Notes under the pieces: generated by a model | The model's database searches: none | Seen by the model: only the letters and a program-made list of their open reading frames with translations | Told to the model about the DNA's origin: nothing | Source: Bacteroidota bacterium | GTDB lineage: Bacteria; Bacteroidota; Bacteroidia; Flavobacteriales; Weeksellaceae | NCBI GenBank assembly: GCA_023399595.1 | Contig: JAEWOR010000063.1 | Location: forward strand, 1-64,000 | Reading direction: 5' to 3' | DNA: 64,000 bases | In this document: piece by piece, positions 26,323-36,137 of the stretch | Numbering within the stretch: the stretch's first letter is position 1 | How the letters are laid out: the number at the start of each line of letters is the position of its first letter | Translations under genes and position numbers: made by a program

Positions 26323-27291
26323 TTAATTTTCCCAAACCAGTGCACTCGCTCCTAAAATAGCGGCATCAGCACCATCAAGCTCACTAAACACCAATTGAAC
26401 TTTATCTTTAAAAATACAAGTTAAGTTTTTTTCCATATGGAATTTAGTAGGTTTCATTATAAAATCCCCAGCTTGTACAACTCCCCCAAAAAGGAAAATG
26501 GTACTTGGAGACGAAAACATTACAAAATTAGCCAAAGCTTGTCCTAAAATTTGTCCAGTATATCTAAAAACTTCTATAGCCACTTCATCGCCTTTTAAAG
26601 CGCATTCATACACCGTTTTGGAGTTGATTTGGTTCTCAGGATAATTGTTTAACAAAGAAGACGGAAATTCCGCACGCATTTTTTTTGCAGTTACTGCAAT
26701 TCCTGATGCTGAAGCATACGCTTCCAAACAGCCTTTAGAGCCTGTACTCCAATGTTTTCTTCCTCCTGGTTTTACAATGGTATGTCCTAGTTCACCCGCA
26801 AAACCATCATGCCCATAAATGAGTTTCCCGTTGGATATTATTCCGCTTCCTACGCCAGTTCCTAGAGTAATCATGATGAAATCATTCAAACCTTTTGCAG
26901 CTCCAAAAAGCATTTCTCCTAATGCTGCAGCGTTAGCGTCATTGGTTAATTTACAAGTTTTTCCAAATTTTTTGGTCATCAAATCTGAAAAGTGGATAAT
27001 TCCTTTCCAAGGAAGATTGGGAGCATGTTCTATGGTTCCTGTATAATAGTTTGCATTGGGTGCACCAATACCAATTCCGGCATAAGAATCATTGTCGCAA
27101 TGTTTTTTAATGAACGGATTTATTTTATCGAATAAACCTTCTACAAAATCCTCTGGAGAATGATAATCCGTGGTTTTTAGACTATCTTTTGCGATGATAG
27201 TACCATTAGAATGAACGAGTCCAAACTTGGTAGTAGTTCCACCAATATCTATTCCTATTCCAATATTTTGTGTTGGATTTGTTGTTGGCAT
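26323..27291 (-). CDS. ROK-family sugar kinase
   Basis: 322 residues. The phosphate loop IGIDIGGTTTKFGLV (about 12-26), catalytic Asp118 in NDANAAALGEM and GTGVGSGI (about 144-151) show a ROK sugar kinase such as glucokinase. The usual Zn site (His then CxCGxxGC) is altered: GELGH ends at His170, but the first two cysteines are replaced (KHWSTGS) and only Cys188 of GCLEAYAS remains, with His180 nearby. Cytoplasmic. Substrate uncertain. Upstream of msrA in a likely two-gene unit. Confidence 0.9.
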   Translation of the reverse strand: MPTTNPTQNIGIGIDIGGTTTKFGLVHSNGTIIAKDSLKTTDYHSPEDFVEGLFDKINPFIKKHCDNDSYAGIGIGAPNANYYTGTIEHAPNLPWKGIIHFSDLMTKKFGKTCKLTNDANAAALGEMLFGAAKGLNDFIMITLGTGVGSGIISNGKLIYGHDGFAGELGHTIVKPGGRKHWSTGSKGCLEAYASASGIAVTAKKMRAEFPSSLLNNYPENQINSKTVYECALKGDEVAIEVFRYTGQILGQALANFVMFSSPSTIFLFGGVVQAGDFIMKPTKFHMEKNLTCIFKDKVQLVFSELDGADAAILGASALVWEN

Positions 27292-27357
27292 ATGTAATTA
27301 TTATTCTATAAAAATATGAAAAGATTGCATTACTTTTTTAAATCAATTTCATTCATA

Positions 27358-27390
27358 AAAAAAAGCTTCCAAAATTTTGGAAGCTTTTTG
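27358..27390. terminator. Terminator of secA
   Basis: A perfect 15-bp-arm palindrome (27360-27389, AAAAAGCTTCCAAAA and its complement) lies 19 bases past the secA stop at 27409, with A and T runs at both ends. Confidence 0.88.
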
Positions 27391-27408
27391 TATTTATAAT
27401 TGGATATC

Positions 27409-30400
27409 TTAAGCAGGAATTTCTCCTCTGTAAAGGAATGAAACAATTTCTTTGTTCATTTTTTCTACCATTTCGCTGAATAAGTAGAAAGATTCTTGCT
27501 TGTAAATTACCAATGGGTCTTTTTGCTCGTAAACAGCACCTTGGGAAGATCTTCTTAAATCATCCATTTCACGAAGGTGGGTTTTCCAGTTTTCATCGAT
27601 AATTGAAAGGGTAATGTTCTTCTCAAAATCGTTGATTAAACTTTCGCACTTCGTTTCGTATGCTTCTTTAAGATCTGTAACAATGGTTAAAGTTTTGTTT
27701 CCGTCTGTAAAAGGAACCTGAATCATTTTAAACATTGAACCTTGATTTTGGTATACATTCTCAATAATTGGGAAAGATTTCTCTTTTAGAAGGTTCAACT
27801 TCATGTTGTAATCTTCTTCTGCAGCTTTAAAAAGAATATTGGTAAGCTCTTGAACAGATTTATTTTTGAAATCACTTTCTGAAACGGGAGATTCCATTGT
27901 GAAGTTTTTAATAACATCAAATTCAAAATCTTTAAAGTTTCCTTCTGCTTTTCCTTTAGCTACAATAGCGTTAGAAACATCAAAAATCATATTGGTGATG
28001 TCGTACTTCAAGTGATCTCCAAACAAAGCATTCTTTCTTCTTTTGTAGATTACATCACGCTGTTTGTTCATTACATCATCATACTCTAATAATCTTTTTC
28101 TGATACCGAAGTTATTTTCTTCTACTTTTTTCTGTGCTCTTTCAATAGACTTGGAGATCATAGAATGCTGAATTACTTCCCCTTCTTTATGTCCCATTCT
28201 GTCCATCATTTTTGCAATTCTTTCAGAACCGAATAAACGCATTAAGTTATCTTCCAAAGAAACATAGAACTGAGAAGAACCAGGGTCACCTTGACGACCA
28301 GCACGACCTCTCAACTGTCTGTCAACGCGTCTAGAATCATGTCTTTCCGTACCAATAATTGCTAAACCTCCAGCATCTTTTACTTCTGGTTTAAGTTTAA
28401 TATCGGTACCACGACCTGCCATGTTGGTTGCAATAGTAACTACTCCTGGAGCTCCTGCACCCGCTACAATTTCCGCCTCTTTTTTGTGCAATTTAGCGTT
28501 CAATACTTGGTGAGGAATTTTTCTTAATTGAAGAGCTTTAGATAATAACTGAGAAATTTCTACAGAAGTTGTACCCACCAATACAGGTCTTCCAGCAGAG
28601 GTTAAGTTTTCTATTTCCTCTATTACTGCATTGTATTTTTCACGATTGGTTTTGTATACCAAATCTTGTTTGTCATGTCTTTGTATTGGTCTGTTGGTGG
28701 GAATTACCACAACATCCAATTTGTAAATTTGCCAAAGTTCACCAGCTTCGGTTTCTGCCGTACCTGTCATCCCCGCAAGTTTGTTGTACATACGGAAGTA
28801 GTTTTGTAAAGTAATTGTAGCAAATGTTTGAGTAGCTGCTTCAATTTTTACATTTTCTTTAGCTTCAATCGCTTGGTGAAGACCGTCTGAATAGCGGCGC
28901 CCGTCCATAATACGACCCGTTTGCTCATCAACAATTTTTACTTCGCCATCCATTACCACATATTCATCATCTTTTTCGAATAATGTATATGCTTTTAATA
29001 ATTGACTCATGGTGTGAACACGCTCAGATTTTTCAGCAAAATCAGCAAAAAGTCTTTCCTTTTCAGCAAATTCCTCTTCTTTAGGAAGGTTTTTAGCTTC
29101 TAATTCAGCGATTTCTGTTCCGATATCTTGAAGAATAAAGAAATTAGAATCCTCATTTCCTTGAGACATGTATTCTACCCCTTTGTCTGTTAAATCAACT
29201 TGATTATTTTTCTCGTCGATTACAAAGTATAAATCTTTATCTACAATTGGCATATTACGGTTGTTGTCTGCCATGTATTGACCTTCAACTTTTTGTAATA
29301 ATGCACGGTTTCCACTTTCGGATAAGAACTTAATGAGTTGTCTGTTTTTTGGGAGACCTCTATAAGCTTGAAGTAATTTAAAACCTCCATCTTTGGTGTT
29401 TCCAGAAGCAATTAATTTTTTAGCTTCGTTAAAGATTTGAGTTACCGTTTTTTTCTGAACTTCAACAATTCTATCTACTGAAGGTTTTAGAACGTCAAAT
29501 TCTTGTCTATCTCCTTGTGGAACTGGCCCAGAAATAATTAATGGTGTTCTTGCATCATCCACAAGTACAGAGTCCACCTCATCCACAATAGCAAAATTCA
29601 AATCTCTTTGAACCAATTCTTGAGGAGAAGTTACCATGTTGTCTCTTAGATAATCGAAACCAAATTCGTTATTGGTTCCATAAGTAATATCACACTGATA
29701 AGCTTTTCTTCTGCTGTCTGAATTTGGTTGATGGTTATCGATACAATCAATGCTTAAACCATGGAATTGATAAAGAGGACCCATCCAAGCGGAGTCTCTT
29801 TTTGCAAGATAGTCGTTTACTGTAACTACGTGAACTCCTCTTGCAGGAAGAGCATTAAGGTAGATAGGTAATGTTCCTACTAAAGTTTTACCTTCCCCAG
29901 TTGCCATTTCTGCAATTTTACCAGTGTGTAGAACTACACCACCCACAAACTGAGTGTCATAATGCACCATATCCCAAAGAACCGGTGTTCCTGCGGCATC
30001 CCATTGGTTTTTCCAAACTGCAGTGTCGCCTTCTATGGTTACGAAATCCTTTGTGGATGCCAAAAGGTGATCCATTTCTGTAGCTTTTACACGGATTTCT
30101 CCGTTTTGAGCCCATCTTCTTGAAGTTTCTTTAATTAAAGCGAAAGCTTCTGGAAGTATTTCGTTAAGTACTTTTTCTTCAACTTCGTAAGAATCTTTTT
30201 TTAGAGTTTCAATTTGCTGAAAAATAGATTCTTTTTCATCAACATTGGTTGATGTATTAAGTTGCTCCTTCAATTGATTGATTTGCTCAGTAAATTTAGC
30301 AGCAGCAGTTTTAATTTTTTCTTTAAATTCAGCAGTTTTTTCTCTTAAACCGTCATCAGAAAGTTGTTGAATGTTAGGTTCTACAGCTTTTATTTTTGTA

Positions 30401-30480
30401 ACTACTTTTTTTACTTCCTTCAGGTCGTTGGCATTTTTGTCGCCCAAAAAACCTTTAAGAATTTTGTTTAAAAAACTCAT
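27409..30480 (-). CDS. secA: Preprotein translocase ATPase SecA
   Basis: 1023 residues, longer than the about 900 of E. coli and usual for Bacteroidota. Walker A-type MATGEGKTLVGTLP (about 188-201), DEVDSVLVDDARTPLI (about 300-315), the IRA1/HWD region with QNYFRMYNKLAGMTGTAETE and NMAGRGTDIKL (about 685-695) and GRAGRQGDPG (about 722-731) are clear. There is an insertion between about 320 and 500. The C-terminus lacks the Cys-rich zinc tail and ends at FLYRGEIPA. SecA drives protein export through SecYEG. Confidence 0.98.
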   Translation of the reverse strand: MSFLNKILKGFLGDKNANDLKEVKKVVTKIKAVEPNIQQLSDDGLREKTAEFKEKIKTAAAKFTEQINQLKEQLNTSTNVDEKESIFQQIETLKKDSYEVEEKVLNEILPEAFALIKETSRRWAQNGEIRVKATEMDHLLASTKDFVTIEGDTAVWKNQWDAAGTPVLWDMVHYDTQFVGGVVLHTGKIAEMATGEGKTLVGTLPIYLNALPARGVHVVTVNDYLAKRDSAWMGPLYQFHGLSIDCIDNHQPNSDSRRKAYQCDITYGTNNEFGFDYLRDNMVTSPQELVQRDLNFAIVDEVDSVLVDDARTPLIISGPVPQGDRQEFDVLKPSVDRIVEVQKKTVTQIFNEAKKLIASGNTKDGGFKLLQAYRGLPKNRQLIKFLSESGNRALLQKVEGQYMADNNRNMPIVDKDLYFVIDEKNNQVDLTDKGVEYMSQGNEDSNFFILQDIGTEIAELEAKNLPKEEEFAEKERLFADFAEKSERVHTMSQLLKAYTLFEKDDEYVVMDGEVKIVDEQTGRIMDGRRYSDGLHQAIEAKENVKIEAATQTFATITLQNYFRMYNKLAGMTGTAETEAGELWQIYKLDVVVIPTNRPIQRHDKQDLVYKTNREKYNAVIEEIENLTSAGRPVLVGTTSVEISQLLSKALQLRKIPHQVLNAKLHKKEAEIVAGAGAPGVVTIATNMAGRGTDIKLKPEVKDAGGLAIIGTERHDSRRVDRQLRGRAGRQGDPGSSQFYVSLEDNLMRLFGSERIAKMMDRMGHKEGEVIQHSMISKSIERAQKKVEENNFGIRKRLLEYDDVMNKQRDVIYKRRKNALFGDHLKYDITNMIFDVSNAIVAKGKAEGNFKDFEFDVIKNFTMESPVSESDFKNKSVQELTNILFKAAEEDYNMKLNLLKEKSFPIIENVYQNQGSMFKMIQVPFTDGNKTLTIVTDLKEAYETKCESLINDFEKNITLSIIDENWKTHLREMDDLRRSSQGAVYEQKDPLVIYKQESFYLFSEMVEKMNKEIVSFLYRGEIPA

Positions 30481-30616
30481 AAATTGTATGCTTTATGCTT
30501 AAAGATAGTACTTTAAGCGTTGAAATAACACGCTAATCGTGTAAATGATATTATAAAAGAGAAAAAAAGCTCTAAGCGCTTAGCTAATCGCCTAAAGCTT
30601 AAAGCTTATTGCTTTA
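30481..30616. repeat. GCTTAAAGC word-repeat spacer upstream of secA
   Basis: The spacer holds TATGCTTTATGCTTAAAG, CTCTAAGCGCTTAGC and GCCTAAAGCTTAAAGCTTATTGCTTTA words, many palindromic. ATGCTTAAAG and the complement of GCAATAAGC match the mraY-murD spacer 18 kb away. No ORF seen. Confidence 0.5.
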
Positions 30617-30838
30617 TTAATATTCGTCTTCGTTCCAAAGGAAATCTTCGTCTGTAGGATAATCACTCCAAACCTCTTCAATAGATTCGTAGATTTCTCC
30701 TTCGTCTTCTATAGCTTGTAGGTTTTCTACCACCTCCATAGGTGCTCCAGTTCTAATTGCGTAGTCGATAAGTTCGGCCTTCGTCATTGGCCAAGGTGCA
30801 TCACTTAAGTAAGAAGCTAATTCTAATGTCCAATACAT
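30617..30838 (-). CDS. DUF2795 domain-containing protein
   Basis: 73 residues. MYWTLELASYLSDAPWPMTK followed by AELIDYAIRTGAPMEVVENLQAI is the DUF2795 signature; the tail is very acidic (DEGEIYESIEEVWSDYPTDEDF). Function unknown; cytoplasmic. It precedes secA on the same strand. A TACTTTTG -7 box on the minus strand (30862-30855) ends 16 bases before the ATG. Confidence 0.9.
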   Translation of the reverse strand: MYWTLELASYLSDAPWPMTKAELIDYAIRTGAPMEVVENLQAIEDEGEIYESIEEVWSDYPTDEDFLWNEDEY

Positions 30839-30854
30839 ATTGTTAATTTTTTTG

Positions 30855-30862
30855 CAAAAGTA
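30855..30862 (-). promoter_or_regulatory. -7 box of the DUF2795-secA unit
   Basis: TACTTTTG read on the minus strand matches TAnnTTTG, 16 bases before the DUF2795 start codon. Confidence 0.5.
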
Positions 30863-30982
30863 TAAATTTAGGCGACAAATAAAATTATTTTGTCACTGAT
30901 TTTCAATATTTTTAATTATAATTTATTCTATATTGTAGTCATTCTTCGGAAAACAATGTTTCCAAGGGGATTTCTACAATAT

Positions 30983-32011
30983 TTATTCTCGATTTCTCAA
31001 AAACCATTCCATAAAAATTTTTATGCCATTTTGGAATGAAGTGGCAGGTTTATAGCCAATAAGTGTCATGGCTTTGGAAATTTCGGCATTGGTTTTTTGT
31101 ACATCGCCAGGTTGTAGTGGCAAGTATTTTTTTATGGCCTTTTTATCTAAATTCTTTTCTAAGGTGTTCACCATTTCGTTGAGAGTAATTACTTCACTTT
31201 CGCCTAGGTTAAGGATTTCGTAAACGTTTTTATTGGTTTCTAAATAATTTATAGATTTTAAAATCCCATCAATTATATCATCAATAAAAGTATAATCTCT
31301 TGCTGTTGAGCCATCCCCATAGAAAGGTATTTCTTCGTTATTCATCATCATTTTAGAGAATTTATGGATGGCTAAATCTGGTCTTTGACGAGGTCCATAC
31401 ACCGTGAAGAACCTCAATTGAATCATGTCTATATTGTACAAGCTGTAATATACATGACCTAAAATTTCAGTACATTTTTTGGTGGCAGCATAGGGAGAAA
31501 TAGGCTCGTCAACAGCGTCAGATTCAGAAAAAGGCCATTTTTTATTATTTCCATAGACACTAGATGAAGAGGCGCAAATACATTTTTTTATATTAAATTC
31601 TTTGCAGGTTTCCCATAAATTCATGCTTCCGCGGACATTCACTTCTTCATACTCTAAAGGCCTCTCAATAGAGGGGCGGACTCCTGCTAAAGCAGCAATA
31701 TGAATAACTAAATCAATTTTATTTTCAGCAAAAACTCTTTTTAAATCCTGTTGATTTCTAATGTCAACATAATAAAGTTTATACCTTTCGCTAGAAACGA
31801 TTTGGGTAAGTTTTTGAATATCAGTGTTTTTATCTGTAAAAGAAAATTCCTTAGAATTTCCTGTGGATTCAAGAGTATTTTTAATTTTAACCTTATAATC
31901 ATAGAAATCATCAAAATTGTCAATGTTTATGACAGAATGTCCCAATTTGAGCAAATTTTCTGCAAGGTGAGAGCCAATAAAACCACTTCCTCCTGTTATA
32001 AGGTAATTCAT
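30983..32011 (-). CDS. NAD-dependent sugar-nucleotide epimerase, UDP-glucuronate 4-epimerase-like
   Basis: 342 residues, extended SDR family. NAD-binding GGSGFIGSHLAE (about 7-18), ALAGVRPSIE, the catalytic Ser-Tyr-Lys set with SPYAATKK (YxxxK, about 172-179) and RFFTVYGPRQRPDLAIHKF (about 201-219), the last typical of UDP-glucuronate/UDP-galacturonate 4-epimerases. It supplies sugar nucleotides for surface polysaccharide. It stands alone; a TATCTTTG -7 box (minus, 32038-32031) lies 19 bases before the start. Confidence 0.88.
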   Translation of the reverse strand: MNYLITGGSGFIGSHLAENLLKLGHSVINIDNFDDFYDYKVKIKNTLESTGNSKEFSFTDKNTDIQKLTQIVSSERYKLYYVDIRNQQDLKRVFAENKIDLVIHIAALAGVRPSIERPLEYEEVNVRGSMNLWETCKEFNIKKCICASSSSVYGNNKKWPFSESDAVDEPISPYAATKKCTEILGHVYYSLYNIDMIQLRFFTVYGPRQRPDLAIHKFSKMMMNNEEIPFYGDGSTARDYTFIDDIIDGILKSINYLETNKNVYEILNLGESEVITLNEMVNTLEKNLDKKAIKKYLPLQPGDVQKTNAEISKAMTLIGYKPATSFQNGIKIFMEWFLRNRE

Positions 32012-32095
32012 CTGTATTTTTTTATGAAAGCAAAGATATTAATTTGTTTTATGAATTTTATAATCATTATTTTTACTTCAAATTCTAAAATTATA

Positions 32096-32887
32096 ATGGT
32101 TTTTACAGGTCAAGTTCTTAAAATGATTTCACAAATTGGTGAACCTATTCAATATTATCTTAATCTTTCTGGAGATCTTATTCATATGAATGAGCTTATT
32201 GGAAGGGAATTGTCCATTAAACATACGGGTTTTCAGTGCGTGAATTGCGGAAAACAGAGGCCTATTTACAGAATGGGATTTTGTAAAACCTGTTTTTTTG
32301 AAAGCCCTTATGCGAGTGATACTATTATTCGTCCAGAGCTTTCCACAGCGCATTTAGGCGTAGCGGAGAGGGATTTAGAAGTTGAAAAGGAAATTCAGCT
32401 TGTTCCACATATTGTTTATTTGGCTTATACAGGCGATGTAAAAGTGGGGGTGACAAGAGAAACTCAGATTCCTACAAGGTGGATAGATCAAGGTGCTACT
32501 TTTGCGTTGCCAATCGCTAAAACCGAAAACAGGTATGAAGCAGGAATGATAGAAGTTTCTTTGAAAGAACATCTTGCCGATAAAACCAATTACAAAAAAA
32601 TGCTTCAGGATGAATATGAAGATCAACTGGATTTGAAAGACTTTAGAGCGAAAGTAGAGCAATATTTCCCAACGGATTTCGAGAAGTTTTTTAAGGGTGA
32701 CGGAGAAATTGTAAAACTAGATTATCCTTATGAAGCTCCTTTAAAAATAACGGCATTCACTTTGGATAAAAAGCCTGAATTTAAAGGAGTTCTAAAAGGA
32801 ATTAAAGGCCAATATTTATGTTTTGACGGAGGAAATGTAATGAATGTTCGTGGGCATGAAGGTTATGTAATTGAATTTAAAGTGTAA
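32096..32887 (+). CDS. DUF2797 domain-containing protein
   Basis: 263 residues from the ATG at 32096 (MVFTGQVLKM); the open frame continues upstream but into sequence that is antisense to the epimerase gene and not plausible coding. Contains a zinc-ribbon-like Cys set, CVNCG (about 42-46) and GFCKTCF (about 55-61), then a conserved HIVYLAYTGDVKVGVTRE block typical of DUF2797. Function unknown. It is followed after 45 bases by the AsmA-like gene. Confidence 0.88.
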   Translation: MVFTGQVLKMISQIGEPIQYYLNLSGDLIHMNELIGRELSIKHTGFQCVNCGKQRPIYRMGFCKTCFFESPYASDTIIRPELSTAHLGVAERDLEVEKEIQLVPHIVYLAYTGDVKVGVTRETQIPTRWIDQGATFALPIAKTENRYEAGMIEVSLKEHLADKTNYKKMLQDEYEDQLDLKDFRAKVEQYFPTDFEKFFKGDGEIVKLDYPYEAPLKITAFTLDKKPEFKGVLKGIKGQYLCFDGGNVMNVRGHEGYVIEFKV

Positions 32888-32932
32888 CTTTTCCTATTGC
32901 TTATGGTTGAATCCTAAATTGTAAACACAGTG

Positions 32933-35593
32933 ATGAAAAACAAATTATTTAAAATAGGACTTATCGCTTTAGGGATTCTTGCAATTGTAATTCTTATTGC
33001 TAATTTTGGATTAAATCTTTGGTTAAAATACCAACTACCCAATTACATTAAAAATAATTCAGATTATAAAATAAACTACAAAACTTTAAACGTTGATTTA
33101 GGAACGGGAAATGTTTTCGCTTCGGGAATTAGTGTTAACAGTAAAAACCCTACAAATAGGGAAAAATTAGCATTGCAAGGAACTGTAGATACGCTAAAAG
33201 TTAATCGTTTTGGGATTTTTAATGCTGTTTTTAACAAGGAAATTACTACTTCGGGAATAGATTTGGTAAGGCCGAATCTTAATATTGTTTTACCCAACAA
33301 GAAAAATAATATTAAGAAGAAAACTGAAATCAACTTAGATTATCTTAAAATTAAAGAAGGTAATATTGATGTTTACAAGGATGTTCAAAGGAAATTTATT
33401 TCTGTAAAAAATCTCAATTTAAATATTGAAGATTTCGAAAGTATTGATGCGAATTCCAATAATCCGATTCCTTTTATTTTCAAGAAATACCATATCAACG
33501 CACAGGATATTTATTTTCGTCCCGATAATATTTATGTAATGACGGCTTCCGAAATTACTACTAAAGATGCGGCTTTAGATGTTACTAACTACAAATTAAT
33601 TCCTCTTCTTACCTATGCGCAGTTTTCAAAATTTTATCCTAAAAAACGTAATTTATTTGATTTTCACGCACAGAAAATGAAATTTAAACGTATTGATTTA
33701 TCTAAAAAGAAATTGTTGCTTTCCCAAGTGGAATTTACTCAACCTCATCTTAAAATACATACCACGCAAGCTCGCCCTCAAGAGAAAACAAAGAGTTTTA
33801 AATATATCGTAAATCTTGACAATGTTTCAGTGAAAAATGGAAATGTAGAAGTTCTTAAACCCAACGGAACTCGACTTTTCTCCGTAGAAAAACTGAATAT
33901 GGATGTTTCTAAAATTGCAATGGATGATCAAACAGCAAAAGGAAATATCCCTTTTAAGTATGAGAAATTTAAAATTGATGGAAGGCAACTTAGTTATATT
34001 TCCGAGACTGAAAATATTAAAGTTCTTGCTGCTACAGTTACTACAAAATCTGCAGATTTAAAGTTTGTAAGTATAAAACCTATAGTTTCAAATTCGAGTA
34101 AAACATCAATAGATGCTACAGTTAAGAATGTTCATTTTTTAGTGAATAATTGGGGTTTTGAAAATAATAAATTAAAACTCGATGCAAAAAGTCTTTTGTT
34201 AGATCAAATCAACGGTAAAATTATTACTTCCAATAAAAAATCTACTTCAAAAAAATTTGAATTTAAAAATATAGTTTATCCTTTGAGGCTTGAAAATCTC
34301 TTAATAAAAAATTCAAATATTGCTTATAATAAAGGAGATAAACCTTTAGTTCTTAGTAACCTTAATATTTCTGTGGATAAAATAGAAATGAATGAGCAAA
34401 CTGTAAAACAAGTTGTTTTTTTTAAAACCGAAAATTTTAGTTTGAATGTTGCGTCCGTTGCTTATGATCTCAATAAATTTTATAAAATTAATACGGGTAA
34501 GGTTAATTTCACTAAGAAAAATATGTCTATTGCAGATTTTTCATTACAACCCTTGGTATCGCGAAGTCAGTTTATAAAAATGATTCCCACGGAAAAGGAT
34601 TTGTACAATCTTAGTGCAGCTTCTATTAATATGATTGGAAACTGGGATGTTATTTCATCTAATCAATATATCAACGCTTCGCAATTAACTTTTAATAACG
34701 TAAATGCAAATATTTTCAGAAGCAAACTTCCGAAAGATGATCCAACTATAAAGCCTATGTATTCTGAGTTGTTGAGGAAGATTAAAATTCCGATGTTCAT
34801 TCAGAATATGGATGTTAAAAATTCTGTTTTAGAATATGAGGAAGATACGCCCACAAGTGATGGACCAGGAAAATTAACGTTTGGGAGTTTTAATATGAAT
34901 ATTAAAAACCTTAATTCTGGAAAAACAAAAGGAAAACCTACGCAAATCCCAATAAATATTCAATGTGCATTTATGAATGCCTCGCCCATGAAGGTGAATT
35001 GGAATATAAATACTGCAAATATGGATGATTCTTTTACAATTGCAGGAAGTATTTCAGATTTACCTGCTACTAGAATTAATGCATTTATTGAGCCTTATTT
35101 AAAAGTGAAAGCTACAGGATATATTAATGAATTGATGTTCAATTTTAAAGGAAACAAAAAAGGAATTGGAGGGATATTCAATATGAAACACCAGAATTTA
35201 AGAGTTTCGTTATTGAGAAATGATGGCGAGAAAAAGAAAGTGCTTTCTGCAATTGCCAATATGGTGGTAAAATCTTCTTCCTCTCAATTTCCTGAAAGTG
35301 TAGATACGGGTTTTGTGCAAAGAGATCCAACAAAGTCCTTTTTTAATATGTTTTGGAAAGGTATTCAAGAGGGTTTAAAGAAAACATTGGTAGGTGATTT
35401 GATAAAAGCCAAAACCACTGTAGATAATACAGTTTCTAAAGCAAAAGATTTGAAAACCGAAGTGAAAACTAAGGTTTCTAAAGCGAAAGAAGTTGTAAAA
35501 GAAGCCAATGAATCTATTCAACAAAATAATGAAGAGCAACCTAAGAAAGAAGGCTTCTTGAAAAGAGTTTTTAAGAAAAAAGAGAAAGAATAA
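32933..35593 (+). CDS. AsmA-like/DUF748-type envelope protein
   Basis: 886 residues from the ATG at 32933 (a GTG directly before it could also serve). One N-terminal membrane anchor (about 6-28, IGLIALGILAIVILIANFGL), then a long beta-rich region with repeated short strands (for example DTLKVNRFGIF, NLNISVDKIEM), and a basic Lys-rich tail of about 70 residues. AsmA-like and DUF748 proteins form periplasmic hydrophobic grooves that bridge the envelope, probably for phospholipid transport. The family assignment is from architecture, so moderate. Confidence 0.65.
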   Translation: MKNKLFKIGLIALGILAIVILIANFGLNLWLKYQLPNYIKNNSDYKINYKTLNVDLGTGNVFASGISVNSKNPTNREKLALQGTVDTLKVNRFGIFNAVFNKEITTSGIDLVRPNLNIVLPNKKNNIKKKTEINLDYLKIKEGNIDVYKDVQRKFISVKNLNLNIEDFESIDANSNNPIPFIFKKYHINAQDIYFRPDNIYVMTASEITTKDAALDVTNYKLIPLLTYAQFSKFYPKKRNLFDFHAQKMKFKRIDLSKKKLLLSQVEFTQPHLKIHTTQARPQEKTKSFKYIVNLDNVSVKNGNVEVLKPNGTRLFSVEKLNMDVSKIAMDDQTAKGNIPFKYEKFKIDGRQLSYISETENIKVLAATVTTKSADLKFVSIKPIVSNSSKTSIDATVKNVHFLVNNWGFENNKLKLDAKSLLLDQINGKIITSNKKSTSKKFEFKNIVYPLRLENLLIKNSNIAYNKGDKPLVLSNLNISVDKIEMNEQTVKQVVFFKTENFSLNVASVAYDLNKFYKINTGKVNFTKKNMSIADFSLQPLVSRSQFIKMIPTEKDLYNLSAASINMIGNWDVISSNQYINASQLTFNNVNANIFRSKLPKDDPTIKPMYSELLRKIKIPMFIQNMDVKNSVLEYEEDTPTSDGPGKLTFGSFNMNIKNLNSGKTKGKPTQIPINIQCAFMNASPMKVNWNINTANMDDSFTIAGSISDLPATRINAFIEPYLKVKATGYINELMFNFKGNKKGIGGIFNMKHQNLRVSLLRNDGEKKKVLSAIANMVVKSSSSQFPESVDTGFVQRDPTKSFFNMFWKGIQEGLKKTLVGDLIKAKTTVDNTVSKAKDLKTEVKTKVSKAKEVVKEANESIQQNNEEQPKKEGFLKRVFKKKEKE

Positions 35594-35627
35594 AAAGTCG
35601 CAAATGGTTTTCATTTGCGACTTTTTT
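35594..35627. terminator. Bidirectional terminator
   Basis: AAGTCGCAAATG pairs with CATTTGCGACTT (stem to 35626) around a 5-base loop, with A and T runs; it lies between the convergent stop codons at 35593 and 35636. Confidence 0.9.
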
Positions 35628-35635
35628 ATGTTTAT

Positions 35636-35986
35636 TTATTTGTTGAAAAAATCATATTCAGTACGTTCTTCCACTTTTACTTGTCGTAGGAAATTATTAA
35701 ACTTATCACCCGGATAATTGCTTTCCGCACCATAAGAATCTATAATAATCCCTCTGTTACCTTCGTTATCTTCAATGACGTATAAAACCGCATTGTCGTC
35801 TGGACTACTCGTGTTGGCTTCGAATCTGTAAGATTTTAGTATAGTGAGTTCATGGGGTTGATAGATTTTTTCCAAATCTTGCAACTTCATTTCTCCGTTT
35901 TCATTCATTCTATATTCACGATGAATTCCTCTCTCTAAAGCCAAAATATTAATTACCTGAGATAGTGTTGTCATACCGTTATACAT
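35636..35986 (-). CDS. Small conserved hypothetical protein
   Basis: 116 residues from the ATG at 35986 (MYNGMTTLSQV); a longer reading from 36013 is possible. No signal or membrane segment. It has a helical start (TTLSQVINILALERGI), then a mixed acidic region with VLYVIEDNEGNRGIIIDSYG. The layout recalls small flavobacterial proteins of unknown function, but I do not recognise a named domain. It is monocistronic. Confidence 0.65.
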   Translation of the reverse strand: MYNGMTTLSQVINILALERGIHREYRMNENGEMKLQDLEKIYQPHELTILKSYRFEANTSSPDDNAVLYVIEDNEGNRGIIIDSYGAESNYPGDKFNNFLRQVKVEERTEYDFFNK

Positions 35987-36137
35987 AAAGTTATTTTTAG
36001 TTAAAGATAGCAATAATTCAACTATTTAACAATTTTTTGTGTCTTAAGAGTCGTATAAAAAATATTAACATAAAATTATTATTGATTTGTTTTTTTGGGT
36101 ATGTTTTTTGTATCTATCTCAAAGCAAATTATACAAT

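Noticed and set aside
31751..32095. Upstream extension of the DUF2797 reading frame
   Set aside because: The open frame upstream of 32096 is antisense to the epimerase gene and lacks family similarity; the conserved start MVFTGQVLKM fits the ATG at 32096.
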